Below, one piece after another: positions 1-6,607 of a DNA stretch of 8,069 nucleotides; the stretch's first letter is position 1, and each line of letters opens with the position of its first letter. The notes under the pieces were generated by a model. That model searched no databases, was not told where the DNA came from, and worked only from the letters and a program-made list of their open reading frames with translations. The stretch lies in the NCBI GenBank assembly GCA_039921525.1, contig JBDSBP010000399.1:1-8069 (forward strand). The letters run 5' to 3'. A program made the position numbers and the translations under genes. This DNA comes from JADCRZ01 sp039921525 (GTDB lineage: Bacteria > Bacteroidota > Bacteroidia > Chitinophagales > Chitinophagaceae).

Positions 1-766
1 GTTTATTGATAAAGGAGTCCGGGAAATTGGGCCAGGACCTCATGTCATCCTTGTTATAAAGATTTATAAATTGTTTCACCGGGTTACAGGGCAGATGCGG
101 CTCCACAAAGTCTAAACGAATGTGCCACGGCTTTCCGCTGCCATTCGCCTTTTTCATTTCGGCTATTGCCTCTTGGGCAAGCCAATGCGTATGCGTTTTA
201 TCCAGGGGCGCAGGGTCTTCCCCGCCCATCCACAAAAAGTCTTTTTTAACGGGAATTACAGCTGGCAACTGCTGCGCTTTCCTCCATTGGGCATATGCCA
301 GATCCGGCACATAGTCATTAAAACCAAAATCTAAAGGTGTTTTAAATGGATGAACATGCCATTTGCCGAGGTAACCTAAATAGTAACCAGACTTTCTCAG
401 GTCTTCTGTCCAGGTATGACTTTCAAATGTTGCAACCGGCAATGTTATATCATAATTCCACAAACCCTTATGCTGTTCCGGCCACAGTCCGCTCAAAAAT
501 GTTTGCCGGGTAGGGCAGCATGTCGGGATAGGCGTAAAGGCGTTTTTAAATGTCATTCCGTTGGCAGCAAGCCGATCAAGGTTTGGTGTTCTTACCTGGT
601 TATTATTTATGCCCAGGCAATCGTTCCGAAACTGATCACATTCTATTATAAGCACGTTCGGCCTTTCGGAGATTGAGTGCGGCTGCGCAGGTGCATACGA
701 ACTGGTAATTAACAAAAATACATTTGTCAATAAACAAACGATTTTAAAAAAGCCGATGCGATGCAT
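1..766 (-). CDS. Secreted sulfatase, S1 formylglycine family (3' end outside window)
   Basis: Hydrolyses sulfate esters, here probably on a glycan in the periplasm or at the cell surface. The first 255 codons are visible. Residues 1-28 form a signal peptide (hydrophobic 9-22, cut near SSYA/PAQ). The sulfatase core opens with NVLIIECDQ, where D44 is an expected metal ligand. The signature CCPTRQTFLSG has C83 as the residue to be oxidised to formylglycine and R87 of the C-x-P-x-R motif; threonine replaces the common serine. GKWH at 134-137 is the second signature, and FVEPHLP (220-226) carries the conserved histidine. The ATG at 766 puts the signal peptide at the N-terminus; no Shine-Dalgarno is seen, as is usual in Bacteroidota. 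It follows the GH78 rhamnosidase on the same strand after 191 bases, so co-transcription is plausible but unproven. Cysteine-type sulfatases need a maturase, which is not in the window. The S1 subfamily and substrate cannot be read from the sequence. Confidence 0.93.
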   Translation of the reverse strand, partial: MHRIGFFKIVCLLTNVFLLITSSYAPAQPHSISERPNVLIIECDQFRNDCLGINNNQVRTPNLDRLAANGMTFKNAFTPIPTCCPTRQTFLSGLWPEQHKGLWNYDITLPVATFESHTWTEDLRKSGYYLGYLGKWHVHPFKTPLDFGFNDYVPDLAYAQWRKAQQLPAVIPVKKDFLWMGGEDPAPLDKTHTHWLAQEAIAEMKKANGSGKPWHIRLDFVEPHLPCNPVKQFINLYNKDDMRSWPNFPDSFINK

Positions 767-957
767 AATTAAAATATTTTTTGCTTAATAACCAACCAGT
801 GATTTCTTTATTTGCGTCCTACACTCACCTGCATTTACACTATCAAATTGGATAGGTCCGTCTGTTAACAACCATGATGTAAGGGTGTAACTAAAGCTTA
901 CTAAGATGAGTAACTTTATCCTCCCTGGCATAATTTCATTGAACATGAATCAACATT
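767..957. other. Intergenic spacer between rhamnosidase and sulfatase
   Basis: This 191-base A+T-rich spacer lies inside the minus-strand pair. I see only weak inverted repeats (for example GTAAG/CTTAC around 880-900), with no G+C-rich stem followed by a T-run and no good match to the Bacteroidota promoter TTG-N19-TAnnTTTG on the minus strand. It therefore neither proves nor excludes separate transcription of the sulfatase. Confidence 0.5.
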
Positions 958-3813
958 TTATTTTTTTACTGAAAAATGAAATAGCCCCGAACCCGCTTCT
1001 ACACTGATATATCCGTCTTTCCATTCTCCTACAGTCATCTCCGTATTAGATTGCAGTAAGTGCTCATTTTCTAATACCTTATCATTTTTTTCTGAGGGAA
1101 TAAATATCCGGGCTTTTGTATTTACCGGAACCTCTACTGTCAATTCCAGTGTCGCTCCATTTTTTTTCCAGGAAGAAATAATGGCACCATTAATAGAGTT
1201 ATAGGTTGCTTTTACATAATTAATTTCCTGTGGCGCAATTTCAGGCCTAATGATAAAAGTCCGGTATCCGGGTTCCTCTACTTTTATACCAGCCGCATTG
1301 CCAAACAACCATTCATTTACTGAGCCAAAGGCATAATGGTTAAAAGAATTCATCCCGGCATTGTTTTCAAATCCTTTTTCTTTGGTAAAACTGTTCCAGC
1401 GTTCCCAGATCGTATTGGCACCGTTTTCAATTTCAAATCCCCAGGAAGGATATTGTTTGCTCAGCAGCAGTGAATAAGCAACATCACTGTGCCCTGTGAC
1501 TGAAAGTGCCGGCAGTAAAGGTTTTACACCGAGGAAGCCGGTGGTTAGCCTGTTACCATTTTCTTTCACCAAAACTGCTATGGAATCTCCTGCGCTTTTT
1601 GTTGTGCCGGGGGGCAGCAGGTTCATATACACGGCGTTTGCATAAGCCGTTTGGGTGTGCCCATCGAAGCCCATGTTGCCGTCAATATAACCATCGCCGT
1701 TTCCATAAATAGCCGCATTGGTAATAAAGCGACCCTTGCCGTTGGTGTAGTGGGTGAGAAATGCCTGGTTTATTTTTTGGGTAATAGTCCTGAATTTTGT
1801 TGCATCCCCTGTTTTGCCTGTTGCTGCTGCCATCTCTGCCATCATAGAGGCTACATAAGAATAGTACATCGTGGCAAGCATATCGGGGGGCGTTTTACGG
1901 CCAACCGACAGCCAGTCTCCAAAGCCTCCCTTGGGAGAAATATCTTCAAAACTACCCTCCGTAAAAAAATAGTTTCCTTTTGATTTTGTTTCTAAAAAAT
2001 CCATAAAGGCCACCATATTGGGCCAGGATTTTTCGATAACCCTGGTGTCTCCATATGATTTAAAAATTGTGTAGGGGCAAATGATGCCCGCTTCCGACCA
2101 CCCGGGCGAATAGGTGTCTGTCACCCTTAATGAAGGTGCAGGTGCATATATAGGATAGGTGTTATCTGGCCGCTGGCCGTCATTAAGATCAACTATCCAT
2201 TTCGTAAAAAATGCAGCAATGTCATTGTTGAAGGTGGCTGATTGCACGTATGTTTGCGCGTCACCAGTCCAGCCCATTCGTTCGTCCCGCTGCGGGCAAT
2301 CTGTGGGAATATCAAAATAGTTGGAACGTTGGGTCCACACAATATTATGATACAACTGGTTCACCATTTTATTATCCGTCTCAAAATTACCCGCAATAGG
2401 TGTCGCCGAGGTTAACACAATACCAGTGATGGCATCTTTGCCCGGTGCAGATTTTAATCCACTGACTTCTACAAACTGGAAACCGTGATAGGTAAAACGT
2501 GGCGTGTACGTCTCACCTTTCGGATCGCCTTTTAAAATATAAGTGTCCGTGGCACGGGCCATGCGTAAATTTTCCCGCATCAGGTCACCATTCGGGAATA
2601 ACACTTCCCCATATTTCATCACAATGGTATCACCTGCTTTGCCTTTTACTTTCAGTCTAACATTACCGGCAAAGTTCTGTCCCAGGTCGAAAAGGTATTT
2701 ACCTCCTTTTTTAGGCACCACGGATATGGCTTTTAATTCAGTAAATACTTCAACAGGATTTCCCGGGTATACCTGTAGTGCACGATCATCTTTGTCTGAA
2801 AATAGTTGAGACGGCTTCCAGCTATCATCTTTAAATCCTGCAGACGCCCATCCTTCAAATTCTTTGCGGGCATCGTAGGTTTCCCCATTCAGTATATCTG
2901 CTTCTATAAACGGACCATGATTTGTTTTCCATGTTTCATTGGTTGCAATCACTATTTTTTTTCCATCATTGAATTCAATTTCCACCTGCGCCTTCAACAT
3001 CGGCACTTTACCATAGAAGTTTTTTAACACGGGATTCTGCACAAGCAGTGCATATCCCAGGTACCCTGCATACCAGCCATCTGACACGATTGCGCCAAAT
3101 ACATTCTTACCATTTTTTATATTTTGTGTAACGTCGTAAGCCAGGTAGTAAACTCTTTTATCATAATCTGTATAGCCTGGAGTAAAATGATCGTTGCCTA
3201 TTTTTTTGCCGTTAATATAAAATTCGAAAAGGCCAAGGGCCGATACATACAATCGAGCCTTTTTTATAGTACCATTCAGTAATATCTCTTTACGAAAAAA
3301 TGGTGCAGGTGGCAGATGATACAGGTTACCTTTGCCCAGGGCAGTAAGGTCATTTCCAATAAAGGTTGCTGTCCAGTCGCTTTTATTAAGCAATGCCATT
3401 TCCCATTTTTTTGCGGCACTCCATTTTCCTGCTTTACCCTCTTTATCCCAGCTTCTCACTTTCCAGTAACATGCTGTCCGGCTTGATAATGGCTTACCAG
3501 CATACTTAACCTGGTTCGTTTCATTGCTGGTCATTTTGCCGGAATTCCAAAGATCTGCACCGGGCTCATTGAGTAGTATTGGTGAGGTCGCCACAAGTAC
3601 CTGGTAAGCGGACTGAACCTGGGCACGCCTGGATGACGTTAGTTCCCAACTCAGGCGAGGCTGGCTAGCTTCTGTAAATGGATCTTCTTTATATTCCGTT
3701 CGTAGATGAGTCGCAGTGAGGTCCGTCACCTGCCCATTTCCATTCACTGCAAAACAAAAACCTGCGAAAATAATAAAACAAGATTTTGAAATAACTGACT
3801 GTTTTCTTTTCAT
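958..3813 (-). CDS. Secreted alpha-L-rhamnosidase, glycoside hydrolase family 78
   Basis: Releases terminal alpha-L-rhamnose from glycans or glycosides by the inverting GH78 mechanism, probably in the periplasm. The 951 residues are full length for the family. Order: signal peptide 1-27; fibronectin/Ig-like N-terminal domain about 30-140; jelly-roll rhamnosidase N-terminal domain about 145-320; second beta-domain about 355-470; (alpha/alpha)6 catalytic barrel about 475-835; C-terminal beta-sandwich about 838-930. The hallmark DCPQRDERMGWTGD lies at 505-518; E511 in DER is the expected general acid, with D505, D510 and D518 around it. The general base should be a C-terminal glutamate, E804 in TIWERW or E834 in SVNEW; I favour E804 but cannot settle it. 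The ATG at 3813 begins the signal peptide MKRKQSVISK. The sulfatase lies downstream on the same strand; upstream, 70 bases separate it from a broken secreted-protein gene. Substrate candidates are ulvan-like or other sulfated rhamnose polymers, pectic side chains and plant glycosides. Confidence 0.96.
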   Translation of the reverse strand: MKRKQSVISKSCFIIFAGFCFAVNGNGQVTDLTATHLRTEYKEDPFTEASQPRLSWELTSSRRAQVQSAYQVLVATSPILLNEPGADLWNSGKMTSNETNQVKYAGKPLSSRTACYWKVRSWDKEGKAGKWSAAKKWEMALLNKSDWTATFIGNDLTALGKGNLYHLPPAPFFRKEILLNGTIKKARLYVSALGLFEFYINGKKIGNDHFTPGYTDYDKRVYYLAYDVTQNIKNGKNVFGAIVSDGWYAGYLGYALLVQNPVLKNFYGKVPMLKAQVEIEFNDGKKIVIATNETWKTNHGPFIEADILNGETYDARKEFEGWASAGFKDDSWKPSQLFSDKDDRALQVYPGNPVEVFTELKAISVVPKKGGKYLFDLGQNFAGNVRLKVKGKAGDTIVMKYGEVLFPNGDLMRENLRMARATDTYILKGDPKGETYTPRFTYHGFQFVEVSGLKSAPGKDAITGIVLTSATPIAGNFETDNKMVNQLYHNIVWTQRSNYFDIPTDCPQRDERMGWTGDAQTYVQSATFNNDIAAFFTKWIVDLNDGQRPDNTYPIYAPAPSLRVTDTYSPGWSEAGIICPYTIFKSYGDTRVIEKSWPNMVAFMDFLETKSKGNYFFTEGSFEDISPKGGFGDWLSVGRKTPPDMLATMYYSYVASMMAEMAAATGKTGDATKFRTITQKINQAFLTHYTNGKGRFITNAAIYGNGDGYIDGNMGFDGHTQTAYANAVYMNLLPPGTTKSAGDSIAVLVKENGNRLTTGFLGVKPLLPALSVTGHSDVAYSLLLSKQYPSWGFEIENGANTIWERWNSFTKEKGFENNAGMNSFNHYAFGSVNEWLFGNAAGIKVEEPGYRTFIIRPEIAPQEINYVKATYNSINGAIISSWKKNGATLELTVEVPVNTKARIFIPSEKNDKVLENEHLLQSNTEMTVGEWKDGYISVEAGSGLFHFSVKK

Positions 3814-3883
3814 ATGACGCTTTTGAGAATAATCGTTTTTATTAATGGTTTAGGCGAATCAAGACACAAAAGCATTCCTTATG

Positions 3884-4506
3884 CTAATATATTACATACT
3901 TATCCAACGGGAATTCATTTTTCACACCTATGTTTTTTGGTGAGCCCGGTTTGTATGCAGGTTTAATTTTGGGAAAAATACTTTTGGTGTTATAATAGGA
4001 CAAGAATATTTTTGAAAGGGTATTGTCATTATCCATTGATTTCAAAATTTGTAATCGGTCATTTTCGATACTGTCAAGGTAGGCTATTTGTTTATTCGGG
4101 TTAAAATAATCTGAACCAATGTTTGTAGGAACTTTAAAAGGTTGCATCAATCCTGATTTAAAGAGAATATTGTTGTCCATAGCTGATGCACCAGAAAAAA
4201 TATAATCTGCTTTTGAATTTTCCTGAATACTCAACGTTGTATTTGGTTTTATCCATAAGGAGAAAAACAAATTACCAATAAATAAACTTATAGGTTGCTC
4301 TGTTTTTAAATCAATGGATACAATAAATTTACCTTTGTCGTCTGTTGTACCTTGCCCTACTAATTTACCTTCGTATTCGTTTAAAGCAGATTGGTCTATT
4401 TTTATTGAATATTGGTATTGGGAAAAAAGGTCATCTTTCCTTCTAACCTCGTTTGTGCAAAGGAAACATTGCAAAGAAAAATCAGGGCTGAAAATATTTT
4501 TTTCAT
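3884..4506 (-). pseudogene. Secreted TlpA-like N-terminal module, frameshifted and lacking thioredoxin domain
   Basis: The ATG at 4506 opens a clear signal peptide, MKKIFSALIFLCNVSFAQT, but that frame stops at 4402-4404 after 34 codons. A second frame, open from before 4474 to the stop at 3884-3886, carries the mature protein but has no ATG or signal peptide of its own. The two frames fit if one base was lost in the T6 run (4423-4428), giving about 207 residues. The mature part shows TTDDKGKFIVSIDL, IGNLFFSLWIKPNTTLSI and YIFSGASAMDNN, the pattern of the beta-sandwich module (DUF4369-like) preceding thioredoxin in Bacteroidota TlpA-family proteins. No CxxC thioredoxin domain follows; the frame ends with PLDKYVIY, 70 bases before the rhamnosidase start. 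The frame shift and open frames are seen; the family is inferred from pattern and is moderate. Alternatives are a sequencing error in the homopolymer, or a stand-alone lipid- or cell-surface-associated protein of this fold. Confidence 0.6.
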
Positions 4507-4854
4507 TAAATCAAATTTATTCAAACATACGATATAGTTCGTACATTTGGCTTTAGCCATAATCACTCAATATGAAACTAAACTTTTAGTATGAGGTTAG
4601 GAATCTTTTAGCGTTCTGACGAACGTTTTGCATTGCCGAAGGGTAGGGAATTTGTTGCTGGTCCGCCCGGAACCAACCTAACATTGAAATCATCCTTACC
4701 GGAACGGTAGCCGGGTAAAGAAATTAAAGTACAAGTTAAAAACTAAATGTTGAGCAGAATTCCGTCAAGCCTGGATGCAGTACTATAGCGATTTAAAGCG
4801 GGTTGATCTACCGCCTGCCCGGCTTTTGCCAATACTTTTGTTAGCGATTAATTG
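4507..4854. other. Gene-poor spacer, no convincing gene
   Basis: These 348 bases hold no gene I can support. Two small perfect hairpins are present: CGTTC-tgac-GAACG at 4612-4625, followed on the plus strand by only four T, and TACCG-gaa-CGGTA at 4697-4709. On the minus strand a frame without a start codon is open from 4847 to the stop at 4743-4745 and reads AKAGQAVDQPALNRYSTAS in its middle. It looks protein-like and could be a remnant, but I do not recognise it. Short G+C-rich patches (about 4655-4720 and 4800-4830) stand out from the A+T-rich surroundings. No tRNA, CRISPR or insertion-sequence end is seen. Confidence 0.45.
4512..4529 (-). promoter_or_regulatory. Possible Bacteroidota -7 promoter boxes
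   Basis: Read on the minus strand, TATGTTTG (4529-4522) and TAAATTTG (4519-4512) both match the Bacteroidota -7 consensus TAnnTTTG just upstream of the ATG at 4506. No TTG is seen at the -33 distance. Only TATGTTTG leaves room for a short leader. In A+T-rich DNA such matches occur by chance. Confidence 0.25.
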
Positions 4855-5427
4855 TTATTGACTGTCCACTATGTAATTCAGTTCAGTTACCCCGCAAGTG
4901 AATGGCCGGGTAGTCAATAGCTTTAGTTTTATTTTATCTTTGATGTCTACAAACAATGGAATGCCTCGTCCAAGAATAATTGGATTAACAAATAGCCAGT
5001 AGCCGTCAATTAAGTTCAGTTGAATGAGTGAATGTGTTGCTGTCGGGCTACCAAAAAGCAAGATGTCTTTACCTGCCTGTTGTTTTATTTCATTTATTCT
5101 GTCCGAAAGGTTGTCGCTAATAATTTTTGTGTTAGTCAAACCTGCGTTTTTCATTGTTTTTGATAAAACAACTTTGTGAACATTGTGATACCACTTTGAA
5201 TGTTCAATGTCGTGCTTGGTCGCTTTCGGCTTGTCTGCTGCGGTAGGCCAGTAATCCTCCATCATCTGGTAAGTTACTCGTCCATATAATGCAGTGTCGC
5301 CTTCGCTTATCCGCTTACCGACATAATCAAAAATTTCCTCATCCGCTTTAATCCAGTTCATTTCCCCGTTCGGTCCTGCTACAAAGCCGTCAAGCGATAT
5401 GTGCATAAATGAAATTATTTTTCTCAT
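4855..5427 (-). CDS. Dihydrofolate reductase family protein (RibD C-terminal fold)
   Basis: A complete 190-residue member of the RibD C-terminal/dihydrofolate-reductase fold, predicted cytoplasmic and likely NADPH-binding. Many such stand-alone proteins (YyaP/YwjB type) have no assigned substrate, so folate or riboflavin activity should not be assumed. Motifs in order: SLDGFVAGPNG (11-21) in the first strand and loop; LYGRVTYQMM (47-56); HKVVLSKT (84-91); ILLFGSPTATHSLI (122-135), the glycine-rich nucleotide-binding stretch; PIILGRGIPLF (149-159), typical of the family. No signal peptide is present. The ATG at 5427 starts directly at the first beta-strand, MRKIISFMHISLDG; no Shine-Dalgarno is visible. 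It begins 13 bases after the stop of the truncated nucleotidyltransferase on the same strand, so it may be read from that operon's promoter. The family is secure and the role is unknown. Confidence 0.93.
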   Translation of the reverse strand: MRKIISFMHISLDGFVAGPNGEMNWIKADEEIFDYVGKRISEGDTALYGRVTYQMMEDYWPTAADKPKATKHDIEHSKWYHNVHKVVLSKTMKNAGLTNTKIISDNLSDRINEIKQQAGKDILLFGSPTATHSLIQLNLIDGYWLFVNPIILGRGIPLFVDIKDKIKLKLLTTRPFTCGVTELNYIVDSQ

Positions 5428-5440
5428 ATGGTTCTATTTT

Positions 5441-5596
5441 TTATTGTTTTCTATGGTTTGTTACTTGAGTATTTATAGAATGTCTATAATAGCCATTAAG
5501 TGCAACACCTGTACCCCCAATTAACAAATATTGAACATTATGTTTTTCAAGCAACTTACATGCAGCCAGCAAACTATTTTCAAGGTTATCTCCCAT
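5441..5596 (-). pseudogene. Nucleotidyltransferase, N-terminal fragment only
   Basis: A 51-codon frame from the ATG at 5596. Residues 1-43 read like the start of a Bacteroidota MNT/AbiEii-type nucleotidyltransferase: a helix ENSLLAACKLLEKHNV, then the strand and glycine turn YLLIGGTGVALNGYYRHSIN. G27-G28 is the hG[GS] part of the polymerase-beta-fold motif. The D-x-D metal ligands that should follow some 10-15 residues later are absent: after T43 the reading changes to QVTNHRKQ and stops, and the reductase-fold gene begins 13 bases on. The rest of the gene (usually 150 or more further codons) seems to have been deleted with the left joint near 5465-5470. The product cannot be an active transferase. 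It starts 6 bases after the stop of the 54-codon gene upstream, the spacing of a two-gene operon. The fragment is seen directly; the family is recognised from the glycine motif and context without a search. Confidence 0.72.
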
Positions 5597-5602
5597 ACGA
5601 AA

Positions 5603-5767
5603 CTATATGGATTGGCTATTGTCCTTTTTATGAACTTTGATAGAATAAATGTACTTAATAACTCTTTCAAATTCATTGTGTTTTTTCATACTCAATTTAT
5701 AATCCTCAGTCTTCTTTTCGATGGATTTCAAATCTTCAAATGATGTAAACTTTTTGATTGTTTTCAT
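5603..5767 (-). CDS. Small hypothetical protein paired with the nucleotidyltransferase
   Basis: A 54-residue, lysine- and glutamate-rich, mostly helical protein beginning MKTIKKFTSFEDLKS and ending KKDNSQSI. It has no cysteine, signal peptide or membrane segment. I chose the ATG at 5767; an upstream TTG at 5791 would add eight residues (MQTQTHWT) with no clear benefit. The stop lies 6 bases before the nucleotidyltransferase fragment. In Bacteroidota, small proteins with an FxSFEELK-type start occur immediately upstream of nucleotidyltransferases of this kind; that is my recollection of the family and not a search result. The arrangement resembles a two-gene toxin-antitoxin or modification pair, but neither role has been shown. 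If the partner is dead, this gene is an orphan and may be decaying too. Confidence 0.6.
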   Translation of the reverse strand: MKTIKKFTSFEDLKSIEKKTEDYKLSMKKHNEFERVIKYIYSIKVHKKDNSQSI

Positions 5768-5985
5768 TGTCCAATGCGTTTGTGTTTGCAAGTACCGCTG
5801 ACGGTTGTATTTATGTCATAGTCCTAATGACTAAAAAAAATTGTTATCACTACATAATAAGTTTCCATTCGTTTTCAAAAATTGTTTGGTTAGTCAATAA
5901 AACCAAAATATTTAGAGATCCAGTAAATCTTTTTGGAGGGTTGAATATATGCTCAAATATTCATTCGCAGATTTTTTGTCTGTAA

Positions 5986-6396
5986 CTAGCACCAAGCCTG
6001 AAAAAAGATACGGCGAAAAAAACACAAAGTGAAAGATATAGCCGGTATATTAAATCACTGGTGTTGAGCGGTAATAATACAGGTGGCGAATTGTATAAAA
6101 AGAACCTGGGCCAAAATTTTGAAATAGTCCTTCTTCAGAACCCTTATTCATTGCATAAGGGATATATCCTGCAGGCACAAATATTTTTCATGGGTAAACC
6201 GATGGAGAATAAAATAATAACCGCACGCAACAGAACAGGCAATGAAAACACGCTGGTCCTTACATCAAGAACGAATAGCAAAGGTAGTTGCTCATTTAAG
6301 ATAATTCTTAATGAAGAATCGTTTGTACATGCTACCCATATGATCGTCTGTCCTTATAAAACCTATAGTGACCGGGAAAGTTTTTGGGCTTCATAA
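5986..6396 (+). pseudogene. DUF4198 protein, C-terminal half, decayed N-terminus
   Basis: From just after the stop at 5983-5985 the frame is open for 136 codons and reads as the second half of a DUF4198 protein, a secreted Bacteroidota and proteobacterial family often associated with metal uptake. Seen in order: KTQSERYSRYIKSLV; GELYKKNLGQNFEIVLLQNPYSLHKG, cut here by domain but continuous in sequence; the beta-sandwich stretch with FFMGKPMENK and SRTNSKGSCSFKI; and the terminal DRESFWAS, where relatives usually run a few residues further. A GTG at 6061 could formally start a 111-residue protein, but it lies inside the conserved domain. There is no signal peptide or N-terminal half in frame. 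In the +1-shifted frame just upstream (5916-5985), SFADFLSV resembles the family stretch before this point, so a frameshift near 5983 is likely. DNA here is more A+T-rich than the rhamnosidase or receptor genes. Confidence 0.68.
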
Positions 6397-6533
6397 AGTT
6401 TTAAAACCGAGTAATAAAATTATGTTATGATATGCTTGATGTTAAGGAAATCAGCCTTGTGAGACGCATTCTACTCTAAGTTTCCTCATCTCGAAAAAAA
6501 AATACCTGTAAACTGAAGGCTAATTGAAAACAG

Positions 6534-6562
6534 TTGCGCACCTTTAAAAGTTATTAACTTGG
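6534..6562 (+). promoter_or_regulatory. Candidate promoter of the TonB-dependent receptor gene
   Basis: TTG (6534-6536), an 18-base spacer and TAACTTGG (6555-6562) approach the Bacteroidota promoter TTG-N17-23-TAnnTTTG with one mismatch in the -7 box. Transcription from here would leave a leader of about 40 bases before the ATG at 6608. A G-rich GGGGAGG follows at 6561-6567, too far from the start codon to act as its ribosome site. This is a pattern match only. Confidence 0.28.
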
Positions 6563-6607
6563 GGAGGTAATAGTTACGTAGCAGATTTTAAAATTTCCAG
6601 GCACCAT

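Noticed and set aside
120..676. Plus-strand ORFs of 64-86 codons at the left edge
   Set aside because: They are antisense to the sulfatase, whose signature motifs confirm the minus-strand frame.
1506..3027. Several plus-strand ORFs of 68-110 codons
   Set aside because: They lie wholly inside the rhamnosidase gene on the opposite strand and show no protein-like motifs.
4423..4428. Programmed -1 ribosomal frameshift at the T6 run
   Set aside because: In the zero frame the heptamer is C TTT TTT, not a good X XXY YYZ site, and no pseudoknot is obvious. Mutation or a sequencing error is simpler.
4612..4625. Hairpin CGTTC-tgac-GAACG as an intrinsic terminator
   Set aside because: The stem is five pairs, followed by only four T on the plus strand, where no gene ends, and by no T-run on the minus strand.
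4675..4850. Integron attC-like core (GTTAGGT on the minus strand with CGCTAAC nearby)
   Set aside because: The second core does not match RYYYAAC, the spacing of about 170 bases is too long, and no symmetric L boxes or integrase are visible.
5531..5743. 70-codon plus-strand ORF
   Set aside because: It is antisense to the nucleotidyltransferase fragment and the 54-residue gene, and its composition is that of a reverse-strand shadow.
5778..5805. Tandem GTTTGT/GTTTGC and the hairpin ACCG-ctga-CGGT upstream of the 54-residue gene, as an operator
   Set aside because: The repeats are six bases and the stem four pairs, within chance expectation. Only conservation in relatives would revive it.
5758..5985. 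75-codon plus-strand ORF
   Set aside because: It overlaps the antisense of the 54-residue gene, has no recognisable motif, and shares its frame with the DUF4198 relic, so its end is more likely relic DNA than a gene.
5949..6032. 27-codon plus-strand ORF preceded by GGAGGG
   Set aside because: The G-rich stretch looks like a ribosome site, but the peptide (MLKYSFADFLSV...) is better explained as part of the frameshifted DUF4198 relic.
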